Shown here in pieces: positions 32,699-41,566 of a stretch of 64,000 bases of DNA. The notes below the pieces were generated by a model. That model made no database searches. It saw only the letters and a program-made list of their open reading frames with translations, and was not told the origin of the DNA. A program made the position numbers and the translations under genes. Each line of letters begins with the position of its first letter. Position 1 is the stretch's first letter. Source of the DNA: CAMLFJ01 sp035524955 (lineage in GTDB: Bacteria > Methylomirabilota > Methylomirabilia > Rokubacteriales > CSP1-6); assembly GCA_035524955.1 (NCBI GenBank), contig DATLFG010000072.1:67579-131578 (forward strand), written 5' to 3'.

Positions 32699-33472
32699 AT
32701 GTGGGCGTCGGCACGACTCTTCCTGCTGGCCGTGGTGGTGTCCGGCTGTGCGTCGGCCGCCCCGATCGACGCGGCGGTCCGCCGCCCGGCCCCGCCCGAC
32801 CTGCTGCGCTTCGGGGTGGATACCTTCGCGTTCGCCAACGAGAGCCGCAGCAAGAATCGCGGCAAGCCCGACCTCTACGCCAACTACTGCTTCGTGATGG
32901 CGCGGGGCGTGACGCAGTTCCAGCGCTTCGCCCGCTTCGATCCGGCCGCGCCCCGGCTCACCGCCGAGGAGTACGTGGCGCGCGTCCGGCAGGTGGTCGC
33001 CAATGCGCCCTGGGCCGAGTCGTGGCCCCCCGACCGCCGCATCGTGATCCCCGGCTACGCCTCGCTGCACGAGTTCTCCCGCGCCCAGGAGGCGGCGGTG
33101 AAGACGGGGATGGTCGGGCGATTCTGGACGCTCGTGCACTGGACCAACTGGCGGGTGGTGTTCCCGTTCCCGCGCTGGCAGCAGGAGCGCGTCGCGCGCG
33201 AGGCGCTCGCCGAGCTGAGCGAAGGGCGGCCGGTGCAGCTCCTCGTGACGAACTTCCCGACGTGGGAGCTCAACCACACCGTGCTCGCCTACGCGTACGA
33301 GCTCGACGCGGCGGGCAACGTGCGGTTCACGGTCTACGACCCGAACGATCCCGCCCGCGCCGGGCGCGTCACCTTCGATCGGACCGCGCGCCGCTTCGAG
33401 GCGACCCGGCTCCACGACACGGAGCGGGGGCCGATCCGCGCGTTCCGCATGTACTACTGGGCCCTGCTCTAG
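32699..33472 (+). CDS. Predicted lipoprotein of unknown function
   Basis: A 257-residue protein with a lipoprotein signal (hydrophobic residues 6-15, VVVSGCAS with Cys17). The body contains YANYCFVMARGVTQFQRFAR (about residues 60-79), where Cys and Gln/His spacing vaguely recalls papain-like or C39-like folds, and NHTVLAYAYELDAAGNVRFT with ValTyrAspPro following, like the His and Asp segments of such peptidases. I could not confirm a catalytic triad, so no activity is claimed. It lies four bases before the LPLAT gene and may be the first gene of the lipid cluster. Confidence 0.65.
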   Translation: MWASARLFLLAVVVSGCASAAPIDAAVRRPAPPDLLRFGVDTFAFANESRSKNRGKPDLYANYCFVMARGVTQFQRFARFDPAAPRLTAEEYVARVRQVVANAPWAESWPPDRRIVIPGYASLHEFSRAQEAAVKTGMVGRFWTLVHWTNWRVVFPFPRWQQERVAREALAELSEGRPVQLLVTNFPTWELNHTVLAYAYELDAAGNVRFTVYDPNDPARAGRVTFDRTARRFEATRLHDTERGPIRAFRMYYWALL

Positions 33473-33476
33473 GCCG

Positions 33477-34385
33477 ATGGCGAGCGAGCCCGCCGCGCCC
33501 GACTGGTATTCGCATGGACTCAACCGGGTGGCCTACTACCGGCTGGCGAGCGCCGCCGCGGCGGCGCTGCCTCGCTCCGCGCGCCTGCGGATCGCGCGCG
33601 CGCTCGGCCGGCTGCTCGCGCGCGCGCTGCCCGCGGAGCGCCGGGCGGTGCGGAGCAACCTCGGGCGCGTGCTCGCGGGATCGGGGCCCGCCCTGATCGA
33701 GGCGCAGGTGGCGGAGACGTTCGCCAACTTCGGGGCCTTCTTCGCGGATCTCCTCACCCTCAACCGCCGCCCGGGCGCTGACCTCCGCGCCTTCGTCGCG
33801 TCCGCCGACGGGGAGCATCACCTCGACGCGGGCCTCGTGTCCGGGCGGGGCGTGGTGCTGCTCACCGCACACCTCGGCAACTGGGAGCTCGCGGGGCGGC
33901 TCCTGTCGTCCCGCGGCGGCCGCACCGCCCACGTGGTGCTCTCCGCCGAGCAGGACGCCGCGCTCGAGCGTTACCTCCGTCTCGACGGCCCGCAGCTCCG
34001 CTTCGTGACGCGCCACCACGCCACCTCCACGCTCGGCCTGCTCGCCGCGCTCCGGCGCGCCGAGCTGGTGGCGATGCAGGCAGACCGGCCCAGCGGCGGG
34101 CGGGGCGACGCGATCGTGCCCTTCTTCGGCGAGCCCGCCGCGTTTCCGCTGGGGCCCTTCGTGCTGGCCCGGGCGGCGGGCGCGGCGGTGGTGCCCGCCT
34201 TCTGTGCGATGGCGCCGAGCGGCCGCTATCGGCTCGAGATCGATCCGCCGATCTGGGTCAAGCCCGGCGAGGAGCAGGCCGGCCTCACCACCGTGGTCGC
34301 CGCGCTGGAGCGCGTGATCCGCGCGCAGCCCACCCAGTGGTTCAACTTCTTCGACGCATGGAGCCCGCCCGGTGGCCACCCCTGA
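33477..34385 (+). CDS. LpxL/HtrB-like lipid acyltransferase (LPLAT)
   Basis: A 302-residue acyltransferase of the lipid A late-acyltransferase family. The catalytic HX4E motif is HLGNWE (His132, Glu137), and the usual MQADRPSGGRGDAIVPFFG (about residues 201-219) and FAAF/FNFFDAW segments follow. Such enzymes move an acyl chain from ACP or CoA to a lipid, at the inner leaflet of the inner membrane. In aryl-polyene and DAR clusters a similar enzyme attaches the polyene to its lipid anchor, which fits the ketosynthase and ACP genes here. The C terminus overlaps the next start by 14 bases. Confidence 0.88.
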   Translation: MASEPAAPDWYSHGLNRVAYYRLASAAAAALPRSARLRIARALGRLLARALPAERRAVRSNLGRVLAGSGPALIEAQVAETFANFGAFFADLLTLNRRPGADLRAFVASADGEHHLDAGLVSGRGVVLLTAHLGNWELAGRLLSSRGGRTAHVVLSAEQDAALERYLRLDGPQLRFVTRHHATSTLGLLAALRRAELVAMQADRPSGGRGDAIVPFFGEPAAFPLGPFVLARAAGAAVVPAFCAMAPSGRYRLEIDPPIWVKPGEEQAGLTTVVAALERVIRAQPTQWFNFFDAWSPPGGHP

Positions 34386-35553
34386 GCGCGTGGTGGTCGC
34401 CGCCGCCGGGGTCGTGACCCCGATCGGTCAGGACCTCGAGGCGTTCTGGTCCTCGCTGGTCACCGGGGCCTCGGGCATCTCGCAGATCGAGCGCGTGCCG
34501 GTGGCCGACCTGCGCGTGCAGCGGGGCGGCGAGGTCAAGAAGCTCGGCCGCATCAAGGACTGGCGCGGCGTGCCCGAGTGCCGCGCGAGCCGCCTCCTGA
34601 TCGCGGCCGCCGACGACCTCTGCGCGCAGGCCGGCTTCCGCCCGCTCCCGCTGGATCCGGCGCGGGTTGGGGTGGTGGTCGGCACCGCCCTGGGCGGCGT
34701 GGAGGAGGGGGAGAAGGCGCTCGCGGGCGACCGCGGGCGTCGGCGGCTGCCGCAGGCGCTCTATGACGGCCCCGGCTGGGCGCTCGCGCGGTGGCTCGGC
34801 GCGCGCGGGCCGGTGATCACGGTGTCCACCGCGTGCGCCTCGGGCGCCACCGCGATGGCGGTCGGCGCCGATCTGCTGCGCGCGGGCGAGGCCGACGCGG
34901 TGGTGGCGGGAGGCTACGACGCGCTCTGCCGGTTCGTGCTGCGCGGCTTCGACGCCCTCCGATCGCTCACGCGCGACGAGGTCCGGCCGTTCGATCGCCG
35001 CCGCAGCGGCCTGCTTCTGGGCGAGGCGGGCGCGCTCGCCCTGCTGGTGCGCGAGCGGGACGCGCGGGGCCCGCGGCTCGGCACCCTGCTGGGTTACGGC
35101 AGCGCCAGCGACGGCTTCCACATCGCGGCGCCCGAGCCGGAGGGTCGCGGCCTCGAGCGGGCGATCCGCGCCGCGCTCGCCGACGCGCGCGTCTCGGCCG
35201 CGGACATCGACCTGGTGAGCGCGCACGGTACCGCCACCCCGCTCAACGACCCGATCGAGACGGCCGCGCTCAAGCGGGCGCTGGGGCGGCGGGCCCACGA
35301 GATCCCGATCAACTCCATCAAGGGTAGCCTGGGGCACACCATGGGCGCCGCCGCCGCGCTCGAGGCCTTCATGTGTCTGCTGTCGGCGCAGCGGGGCCTG
35401 ATCCCGCCCACCCTGCACCTGGAGGAGCCCGATCCGGTGTGCGATCTCGACTACGTGCCGGGCCGGGCGCGTCCGGGGCGGCCCCGCGTCATGCTGAGCA
35501 CGTCCATGGGGTTCGGCGGCTGCAACGGGGCCCTCGTGCTCGAGGCCGCCTGA
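34372..35553 (+). CDS. Beta-ketoacyl synthase (FabF-like), catalytically complete
   Basis: A 393-residue ketosynthase of the thiolase fold. Catalytic residues are Cys155 (VSTACASGA), His285 (SAHGTATPLND) and His322 (KGSLGHTMG), with the closing GFGGCNGALV loop. It condenses a malonyl-ACP unit with an acyl chain. It is the first of four ketosynthase-family genes here. GTG 34372 overlaps the LPLAT gene by 14 bases, showing tight coupling. The stop shares a base with the next start (TGATG). Confidence 0.93.
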   Translation: MATPERVVVAAAGVVTPIGQDLEAFWSSLVTGASGISQIERVPVADLRVQRGGEVKKLGRIKDWRGVPECRASRLLIAAADDLCAQAGFRPLPLDPARVGVVVGTALGGVEEGEKALAGDRGRRRLPQALYDGPGWALARWLGARGPVITVSTACASGATAMAVGADLLRAGEADAVVAGGYDALCRFVLRGFDALRSLTRDEVRPFDRRRSGLLLGEAGALALLVRERDARGPRLGTLLGYGSASDGFHIAAPEPEGRGLERAIRAALADARVSAADIDLVSAHGTATPLNDPIETAALKRALGRRAHEIPINSIKGSLGHTMGAAAALEAFMCLLSAQRGLIPPTLHLEEPDPVCDLDYVPGRARPGRPRVMLSTSMGFGGCNGALVLEAA

Positions 35554-36470
35554 TGGGCGCTCCCGCGATCCGGGGCCTCGGCGTCCTGTCCGGGGCAGAG
35601 GCAAGGTCCGCCACGACAGGGTCCGCGGACGGGGGGAGTGCGGGGGCCAATTGCGGCGATTCCACCCAGGTAAAGTCCGCGGACGGGGGGAGTGCGGGGG
35701 CCATTTCTGGGCCCCCGCATACAATGGGCCTAAAGAACGAAACGGTAGACCGCAAACTCGAGATTCTTACGCTCCCCCGCCCGGACCGCCCGGGCGACCG
35801 CTTCCGGCGGTCCACCCGGGAATGCCTCCTGGCCCTTGCGGCCGTGGACGCGATGCTTGAAGATGGGAAGGCCTCGCGCGAGGCGATCGCGGGCGAGCGG
35901 ACGGCCCTGCTGTACGTGACCGCCGCGGCCTACGGCGCTGCCAACCGCGCGTTCATCGAGCGGCGGGGCGGGGTGATGCACTTCGCCTACACCGCGCCCG
36001 CTGTGGTGCCGGCGGAGGTGGCGATCGAGTTCGGGGTGGCGGGTCCGTACGGCATCCTGATCGGCGGCGCGCCCGCGACGCTCCGGGCCATCGCGCAGGC
36101 GGCCCGGCTGCTGGAGGCCGGCGGCTGCGATCGGGTGCTGGTGCTGGCGGTCGAGATCTTCGAGGAGTGCGCGGATCTCTACACGCGTCATCGCCGGGCC
36201 TATCGGTGGCCGCTGGTGGAGACCGCGGCGTGCCTGTGGCTGGAGCGCGGCGCGGGGGCGATCTCGCTCGAGTCCGCGCGCGGCGGCCGCCCGGCGGCCG
36301 GGCCGGCCGGCGGGGGCGAGCGCTTTGCGGCGGGCCCGCTCGCCGATCTGCGCGACTGGCGCGCGCGGGCGACGGCCGGTCCGGTCGAGCTGTCGGGACG
36401 CTGGCGGGGAGAGCATGCGCGGCTCCACTGGAGCCGAGAAATTGTCCACGCGCGCGGCAGCGCGGCGTGA
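35553..36470 (+). CDS. Truncated ketosynthase-like protein with inserted repeat peptide
   Basis: A 305-residue protein resembling the ketosynthase N-terminal-like family (Ketoacyl-synt_2) found in aryl-polyene clusters. RECLLALAAVDAMLEDG, TALLYVTAAAYGAANRAFIE and ILIGGAPATLRAIAQAARLL map to the ketosynthase core, but the nucleophile Cys is absent (IGGAPA replaces the TACAS-type turn) and the C-terminal half is missing, so condensation is unlikely. Residues about 17-57 are unusual: a duplicated SADGGSAGA peptide encoded by two copies of a palindromic DNA element found elsewhere (35621-35720). The frame stays open through it. Start ATG 35553 overlaps the previous stop. Confidence 0.7.
   Translation: MGAPAIRGLGVLSGAEARSATTGSADGGSAGANCGDSTQVKSADGGSAGAISGPPHTMGLKNETVDRKLEILTLPRPDRPGDRFRRSTRECLLALAAVDAMLEDGKASREAIAGERTALLYVTAAAYGAANRAFIERRGGVMHFAYTAPAVVPAEVAIEFGVAGPYGILIGGAPATLRAIAQAARLLEAGGCDRVLVLAVEIFEECADLYTRHRRAYRWPLVETAACLWLERGAGAISLESARGGRPAAGPAGGGERFAAGPLADLRDWRARATAGPVELSGRWRGEHARLHWSREIVHARGSAA
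35621..35720 (+). repeat. Dispersed palindromic element, copies A (partial) and B, in frame
   Basis: Copy A (35621-35650) and copy B (35675-35720) both begin GTCCGCGGACGGGGGGAGTG and continue CGGGGGCCA. Copy B carries the full palindrome TGCGGGGGCC-N7-GGCCCCCGCA (35693-35719). They lie inside the ketosynthase-like gene without breaking the frame. Further copies: 43930-44016 (reverse orientation, inside an ArnT-like gene) and 47436-47481 (intergenic). Confidence 0.85.
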
Positions 36471-36486
36471 AACGGAGGTCGTGTTG

Positions 36487-36762
36487 ATGACCCAGAAGGA
36501 AGTCCTGGACGAGCTGAAGGGGCTCGTCGTCGAGCGGCTGAAGTTCGATCCGCGCCGGGCGGCCGAGATGACGCTCGAGACGACGCTGCCCAAGGGCGTC
36601 GACGGCTCGCTGGGCCTGGACTCGCTCGACTTCATCGAGCTGTCGGTCGCCATCGAGGAGCGCTTCGGGATCGTGATCGACGAGAGTCGCGATCTCACGG
36701 ACGAGTTTCTCTCGCTCGACTCCCTCTCCCGGTTCATCCTGGCCAAGAACGGCCAGGCCTGA
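36487..36762 (+). CDS. Acyl carrier protein
   Basis: A 91-residue ACP. The phosphopantetheine attachment Ser46 lies in LGLDSLDFIEL, followed by the expected acidic helix (VAIEERFGIVIDES). It carries the growing acyl chain for the flanking ketosynthases and the LPLAT. It differs from housekeeping AcpP in the longer, more basic N-terminal region (LKFDPRRAAEM). An in-frame GTG two codons upstream (36481) is an alternative; GGAGG lies ahead of both. It follows the truncated ketosynthase by 16 bases. Confidence 0.92.
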   Translation: MTQKEVLDELKGLVVERLKFDPRRAAEMTLETTLPKGVDGSLGLDSLDFIELSVAIEERFGIVIDESRDLTDEFLSLDSLSRFILAKNGQA

Positions 36763-36797
36763 GGGCTCGAGGCGCAGCCCCGGGCGATGAGCGCGGC

Positions 36798-38072
36798 ATG
36801 AGCCGGTCGGCGGCGCGCGACGGCCGGCCCGACGTCGTCGTCAGCGGCCTCGGGGTCGTGAGCCCCTACGGGGCCGGCGCGAAGAGCTTCTGGAGCGGGC
36901 TCGCCGCGGGTGCCTGCGCGATCAAGCCCATCACGGTCATCGAGACCGAGGGCTTCCGCTCGCGCATCGCCGCCGAGATCCCCGCCGAGGCCATGAGCGC
37001 GCTGGGCGCCTCGCGCCGCCGCTCGCGCGCGGATCGGATCGCCCTCGCGGCGGCGCGCGAGGCCCTGGCCGACGCGGGCCTGGAGGGCGCCGCGCGCCGG
37101 GAGGCCGCCCTCCTGATCGGCGCGGTCGGGGGCGGCATGCTCGAGGGGGAGGACTGGTACTGGGAGGTCGCGCGCGGCCGCCCGTCGTCACGGATGGGCG
37201 CGCTGCGCTCGATCCTGCCGTTCTCGCACGCCGAGACCCTCGGCTGGCGGCTCGGCCTCACCGGGCCCAAGGAGACGGTGGTCATGGCCTGTGCCTCCGG
37301 TGCCGCCTCGATCGCGCTGGGGGCCGATCTGATCCGTGGGGGCGTGACGCCCACCGCGCTGGTGGGCGGCGTGGATGCGCTGACCCACATCTGCTTCATG
37401 GGCTTCAACGCGCTCAAGCTGCTCGATCCCACCCCGTGCCGGCCCTTCGACCGTGAGCGGCGCGGCATGTCGATCGGGGAGGCCGCCGCCTTCCTGGTCA
37501 TCGAGGACGCGGAGCACTGCCGGGCGCGGGGCGGGCGAGCGCACGCGCGCCTCGCCGGCTACGGCATGACCACCGACGCGTACCACGTCACCGCGCCGCA
37601 TCCCGAAGGCGAGGGGATGATCCACGCGATGCGGCAGGCCCTGGCGGACGCCGGGCTCGCGGCGGCCGACATCGGCTACGTGAACGCCCACGGCACCGGC
37701 ACCCCGCAGAACGACCGCGCGGAGGCGCTCGCCCTCCGGCGCGTCTTCGGCGAGGGCGGGGTGCTGGTCAGCTCCACCAAGTCGCTGGTGGGCCACACGA
37801 TGGCGGCGGCGGGCAGCGTGGAGGCGGCCGCCACGATCCTGGCGCTCCAGCACGGGCTCCTGCCGCCGACCGCGAACCTCGACCAGGCGGATCCCGAGGT
37901 GCCCTTCGACTGCCTGCCGGGCGTCGCGCGTGCCGCCGAGGTGGCCGCCGCGCTGTCGAACTCGTTCGGCTTCGGCGGCCAGAACGTGAGCCTCGTGTTC
38001 GAGCTTGGCGAGGTGCACGTGCCGGGCGAGGCGCAGGCGAGCCGAGTGAATACAAGAGAGACGCTCCCGTGA
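36798..38072 (+). CDS. Beta-ketoacyl synthase (FabF-like), catalytically complete
   Basis: A 424-residue ketosynthase with Cys165 (VVMACASGAAS), His298 (VNAHGTGTPQND) and His333 (KSLVGHTMAAAGS), plus the closing SNSFGFGGQNVSLVF. It closely resembles FabF and the KS-alpha/ApeO-type enzymes of polyene clusters. It likely pairs with the Cys-less partner encoded directly downstream, as type II KS-alpha with chain-length factor. The stop overlaps the next GTG start (GTGA). ATG 36798 was preferred since the conserved VVVSGLGVVSPYG segment follows 15 residues later. Confidence 0.93.
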   Translation: MSRSAARDGRPDVVVSGLGVVSPYGAGAKSFWSGLAAGACAIKPITVIETEGFRSRIAAEIPAEAMSALGASRRRSRADRIALAAAREALADAGLEGAARREAALLIGAVGGGMLEGEDWYWEVARGRPSSRMGALRSILPFSHAETLGWRLGLTGPKETVVMACASGAASIALGADLIRGGVTPTALVGGVDALTHICFMGFNALKLLDPTPCRPFDRERRGMSIGEAAAFLVIEDAEHCRARGGRAHARLAGYGMTTDAYHVTAPHPEGEGMIHAMRQALADAGLAAADIGYVNAHGTGTPQNDRAEALALRRVFGEGGVLVSSTKSLVGHTMAAAGSVEAAATILALQHGLLPPTANLDQADPEVPFDCLPGVARAAEVAAALSNSFGFGGQNVSLVFELGEVHVPGEAQASRVNTRETLP

Positions 38073-39208
38073 GCGCGGACCGCCGCGTCGTCGTCACCGG
38101 GATCGGCACCGTCAACGCCTCGACCGCCGGCGGCCGGGAAGCGCTGGCGCGGGCGCTGGCCCTCGGCCGCTCCGCGATCGCCCCGGTCCGCGCGTTCGAC
38201 ACTGCGGCGATGTCGAGCCGGCTCGCCGCCGAGGTGGACGAGGCGACGCTCGCCTCGCTCGTGGATCGCGACGCGGGCCGGCGGCTCTCGCGCATCTGTC
38301 GCCTCGCCCTCGGAGCCTGCCTGCTCGCGGTGCGCGACGCGGACGTGGCGGGGGGGCCCGGGCTCGGTATCGTGGTGGGCACCGAGCACGGGGACTTCAC
38401 CTCGAGCCACGACTTCGCCCAGGGCTTCCTGCGCCGGGGCCCGGCCGGCCTCTCGCCGATGATTTTCCCCAATACCGTGATGAACACGATGGCCTCCATC
38501 GCGGCCATCGCGATCGGGGCAAAGGCCCCGTCGGTCACGGTGAACCAGGCCACCCTCGCGGGCGATCTCGCGGTCGTGCGCGGGGCGCGCCTGATCACCG
38601 ACGGTCACGCGGAGGCGGTGGTGGCGGGCGGCGTGGACGAGCTGTTCCACGACGTGTACGAGCGCCTGGCCCAGATGGGGGCGCTCTCCCCGATGCGCGG
38701 CCGGGGCCAAGAGGGATGCCGGCCCTTCGCGGCCGATCACAACGGGCCGGTGCTGGGCGAGGGCGCCACGTTCCTGGTGCTGGAGGAGCGGGAGGCCGCG
38801 CGGGTGCGCGGCGCGCGGGTCATGGCCGAGATCACCGCGACCGCCTCGGGCAACGTGCCGGCCGCGCCCCACACCGGGCGGGCCGCGCGGGTCGATGCCG
38901 GCTCCCCGGTGGCGCGCCTGATCCGCGGGCGCGGGGCGCCCGGCGTCGCGCGGTGCTACGGCGCCGGCAACGGCGACCCCGCGCTGGACGACTGGGAGCG
39001 CGCGCTGCTGGGCCGCGACCTGGCCGCGGCCGCCGCTCTGCTCCCACCGGTCTCGCTGGCCCCGCTCTTCGGGCAGCACGGCGGGCTCGGCGCGCTGCGC
39101 GTGGGCGCGGCCGCCCTGGACGCCTCACGCGGGACGGCGGCGGTACTCGTGCACGGCATCGCGCGCGGCGGCTGCCGGACCGCGATGATCGTGGAGCCCG
39201 CCCCTTGA
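38069..39208 (+). CDS. Ketosynthase-like protein lacking the catalytic Cys (chain-length-factor-like)
   Basis: A 379-residue thiolase-fold protein that aligns with ketosynthases throughout but lacks key residues. The nucleophile region reads VTVNQATLAGDLA, with Thr162 (or Ala161) where Cys belongs. The HGTGT segment is replaced by CYGAGNGDPALDD. Only the last His is kept, in FGQHGGLGA. Such proteins form heterodimers with an active ketosynthase and set chain length (KS-beta/CLF; ApeC in aryl-polyene systems). Gene order, directly after an intact ketosynthase with a four-base overlap, supports this. Alternatively it is a degenerate ketosynthase. Confidence 0.82.
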   Translation: MSADRRVVVTGIGTVNASTAGGREALARALALGRSAIAPVRAFDTAAMSSRLAAEVDEATLASLVDRDAGRRLSRICRLALGACLLAVRDADVAGGPGLGIVVGTEHGDFTSSHDFAQGFLRRGPAGLSPMIFPNTVMNTMASIAAIAIGAKAPSVTVNQATLAGDLAVVRGARLITDGHAEAVVAGGVDELFHDVYERLAQMGALSPMRGRGQEGCRPFAADHNGPVLGEGATFLVLEEREAARVRGARVMAEITATASGNVPAAPHTGRAARVDAGSPVARLIRGRGAPGVARCYGAGNGDPALDDWERALLGRDLAAAAALLPPVSLAPLFGQHGGLGALRVGAAALDASRGTAAVLVHGIARGGCRTAMIVEPAP

Positions 39209-41553
39209 ATCCGGTCAGCGAGCCCCTGATCGTCATCCCGGTTTTCAACGAGGCCCCCACCATCGGCGACATCGTGGAGCGCGCCCGGCTGCACGGACCG
39301 GTGCTGGTGGTGGACGACGGCTCGACCGATCAGAGCGCCGCGGTGGCCGCGAGGGCCGGAGCCGAGGTGCTCTCGCTGGGCGGGCGCCGGGGCAAGGGCG
39401 CGGCGCTGCGACGCGCCTTCGCCGAGGGGCGGAGGCGCAAAGCCGAGTGGGTGGTGACCCTGGACGGCGACGGCCAGCACGATCCCGACGACATCCCGCG
39501 GCTGCTCAAGGCGGCGATCGAGGAGCCGGGAGCCTTCGTGATCGGCGGGCGCCTGGGCGGGCTCGGGGCCGCGCCGACGCGGGTGATGCCCGCCGGGCGC
39601 CTCGCGGCCCTGCGCGTGGCGGGGTTCTTCATCGACTGGCTGGGCGGTGTCCCGGTCGCCGACACCCAGTCCGGCTTCCGCGTCTACCCGGCGCGCCTCC
39701 TCGCCACGGTGACGCCGCGTCACGGCGGATTCGTGCTGGAGAGCGAGATGCTGTTGCGCGCGGCCGCCCTGGGTTGGCGGGTCCTCGAGGTCCCGATCAC
39801 GCCGATCCACTTCGAGGATCGCCGCAGCCGGTTCCGCCCGGCGCGCGACGGCCTCGCGGTCGGGGCCTTCCTGGCCGGCCGCATCGTGACGCGCTGGGCG
39901 CGCGAGAGCACCGCGGGCGCGCGCTACCTCCTCGGGATCTTCAGCCCGTCGCGCCTCCGGGCGCGACACCGCGAGATGTACGCGTTCGCGGCGCCGCATC
40001 GCGCTAACCCCTCCGGCTGGACGCTCGCCGTCGGCGCGTTCATCGCGGATCGCGCGATCCGGTCCGTCGAGGACGGCTGGCGCTCCCCGCACGCGCGCGG
40101 GCTGCGCCTGGCCGCGCTGGCCACCGCTGCGACCCCGCTCATGCTCGGACTCGCGCTGAGCCGGAGCGCGCTCGCCGCAGTCGGCATCGACTGGCTTGGC
40201 CCGGCGGCCCGGCGTCTCTATCGCCAGGAGGCCCTGGCGGGCACGCTGGAGGCGCCCGCGCGCCGGCGCGCCGCGGCCGCTCGTCCGGCGGACTACGACG
40301 TGCTGGTGGTAGGCGGCGGTCCCGGCGGGTCGAGCGCGGCCACGTTCCTCTCGCGCGGCGGCCTGCGGGTGGCGGTGGCCGAGCGCGAGACCTTCCCGCG
40401 CTTCCACGTGGGCGAGTCGCTGCTGCCCGCCAACATGACGGTGCTCGAGCGCCTGGGCGTCCTCGACGAGGTGAAGGCGCACGGCTTCATCGTGAAGTCC
40501 GGCGCCTACTTCGCGGACCAGGAGATGGGCCTCGGCTACCAGTTCTTCTTCCGGGAGGGCAAGCCCTGGCCGCCCTACACCTACGAGGTGTCGCGCGGCG
40601 AGTTCGACAAGATCCTGCTCGATCACGCGGCCCGGCAGCCGAACGTGACCCTGCTCCAGCCCGCGAGCGTGGAGCGCGCGGCCTTCGACGACGAGGGCGT
40701 GACGGTGACCGTCTCCGAGGCCGCGGGGTCGCGCGAGATCCGCGCCCGCTTCCTGGTGGACGCGAGCGGGCGCGACGCGTTCATCGCCTCGCGGCACGGT
40801 CGGCGCCGCCCCATCGAGGGGCTGGGCAAGGTGGCGCTGTTCGCCCACTTCCGCGGCGGACGCCGCTGGCCCGGGAAGGAAGAGGGCAATATCCGCATCT
40901 TCATCTTCGAGCCGGGCTGGTTCTGGTACATCCCGTTCGTCAACGGCACGAGCAGCGTCGGCTGCGTGCTGCACGCGCGCACGGTGCGCGGGCGCGAGGG
41001 CAACCTGGAGCAGCTCTACGACTCGCTGATCGCCCGCTGCCAGGGGCTCGCCGAGGCGCTCGACGGCGCCCCCCGCATCACCGCGGTGCACCGCGCGGCG
41101 AACTTCTCGTACCGGACCGACCCGGCCATCGGCGACCGGTTCCTCTGCGTGGGCGACGCCATCGCGTTCGTGGATCCGATCTTCTCCTCCGGCGTCTACA
41201 TCGCGACCCAGTCGGCGGAGCTCTCCTCGGCGGAGATCCTCAGGGCGTTCCGGGACAATCGCTTCGAGGCCCGCCGCTTCCGCGGCTACGAGCGCCGCAT
41301 CCGCCGCGGGATGAAGCCCTTCCAGCGCTTCATCCGGAACTTCTACGATCCCTCGTTCATCGAGATGTTCCTCAAGCCGCGCGAGTTTGCGGGCATGGTG
41401 GACAGCGTCACCGGGGTGCTGGCGGGCGGCGCCTTCCTCCGCTGCTCCCTCCGGATGCGGCTGTCGCTGGAGGTGTTCTTCACCGTCGTTCGCATCAACC
41501 GCTGGGTCCGCCGGCGCCGGGGCCTGCCCACGGAATCCCGCTTCGAATGGTAG
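39205..41553 (+). CDS. Fusion: GT2 glycosyltransferase plus halogenase-like FAD enzyme
   Basis: A 782-residue single frame. Residues 1-240: family 2 glycosyltransferase with VVDDGSTDQSAAV, the DxD stretch TLDGDGQHDPDD and DTQSGFRVYP, like dolichol-phosphate mannosyltransferase. Residues 240-355: Arg-rich linker with one or two hydrophobic helices (ATAATPLMLGLALSRSALAA). Residues 355-782: flavoenzyme with VVGGGPGGSSAATFLSRGGL, FPRFHVGESLLPANM and GWFWYIPF, the W-x-W-x-I-P signature of flavin-dependent halogenases, then FLCVGDAIAFVDPIFSSGVY. These are normally separate proteins; both occur in xanthomonadin/flexirubin-type clusters. The start is TTG 39205, in a TTGA overlap with the preceding stop; no better start was found nearby. 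Confidence 0.85.
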   Translation: MNPVSEPLIVIPVFNEAPTIGDIVERARLHGPVLVVDDGSTDQSAAVAARAGAEVLSLGGRRGKGAALRRAFAEGRRRKAEWVVTLDGDGQHDPDDIPRLLKAAIEEPGAFVIGGRLGGLGAAPTRVMPAGRLAALRVAGFFIDWLGGVPVADTQSGFRVYPARLLATVTPRHGGFVLESEMLLRAAALGWRVLEVPITPIHFEDRRSRFRPARDGLAVGAFLAGRIVTRWARESTAGARYLLGIFSPSRLRARHREMYAFAAPHRANPSGWTLAVGAFIADRAIRSVEDGWRSPHARGLRLAALATAATPLMLGLALSRSALAAVGIDWLGPAARRLYRQEALAGTLEAPARRRAAAARPADYDVLVVGGGPGGSSAATFLSRGGLRVAVAERETFPRFHVGESLLPANMTVLERLGVLDEVKAHGFIVKSGAYFADQEMGLGYQFFFREGKPWPPYTYEVSRGEFDKILLDHAARQPNVTLLQPASVERAAFDDEGVTVTVSEAAGSREIRARFLVDASGRDAFIASRHGRRRPIEGLGKVALFAHFRGGRRWPGKEEGNIRIFIFEPGWFWYIPFVNGTSSVGCVLHARTVRGREGNLEQLYDSLIARCQGLAEALDGAPRITAVHRAANFSYRTDPAIGDRFLCVGDAIAFVDPIFSSGVYIATQSAELSSAEILRAFRDNRFEARRFRGYERRIRRGMKPFQRFIRNFYDPSFIEMFLKPREFAGMVDSVTGVLAGGAFLRCSLRMRLSLEVFFTVVRINRWVRRRRGLPTESRFEW

Positions 41554-41566
41554 GTGCCCGCCTCGC

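Noticed and set aside
35553..35750. Ketosynthase-like gene broken by the repeat insertion
   Set aside because: The frame stays open through both element copies and the downstream residues continue the family pattern; the missing C-terminal half is typical of the Ketoacyl-synt_2 family rather than damage.
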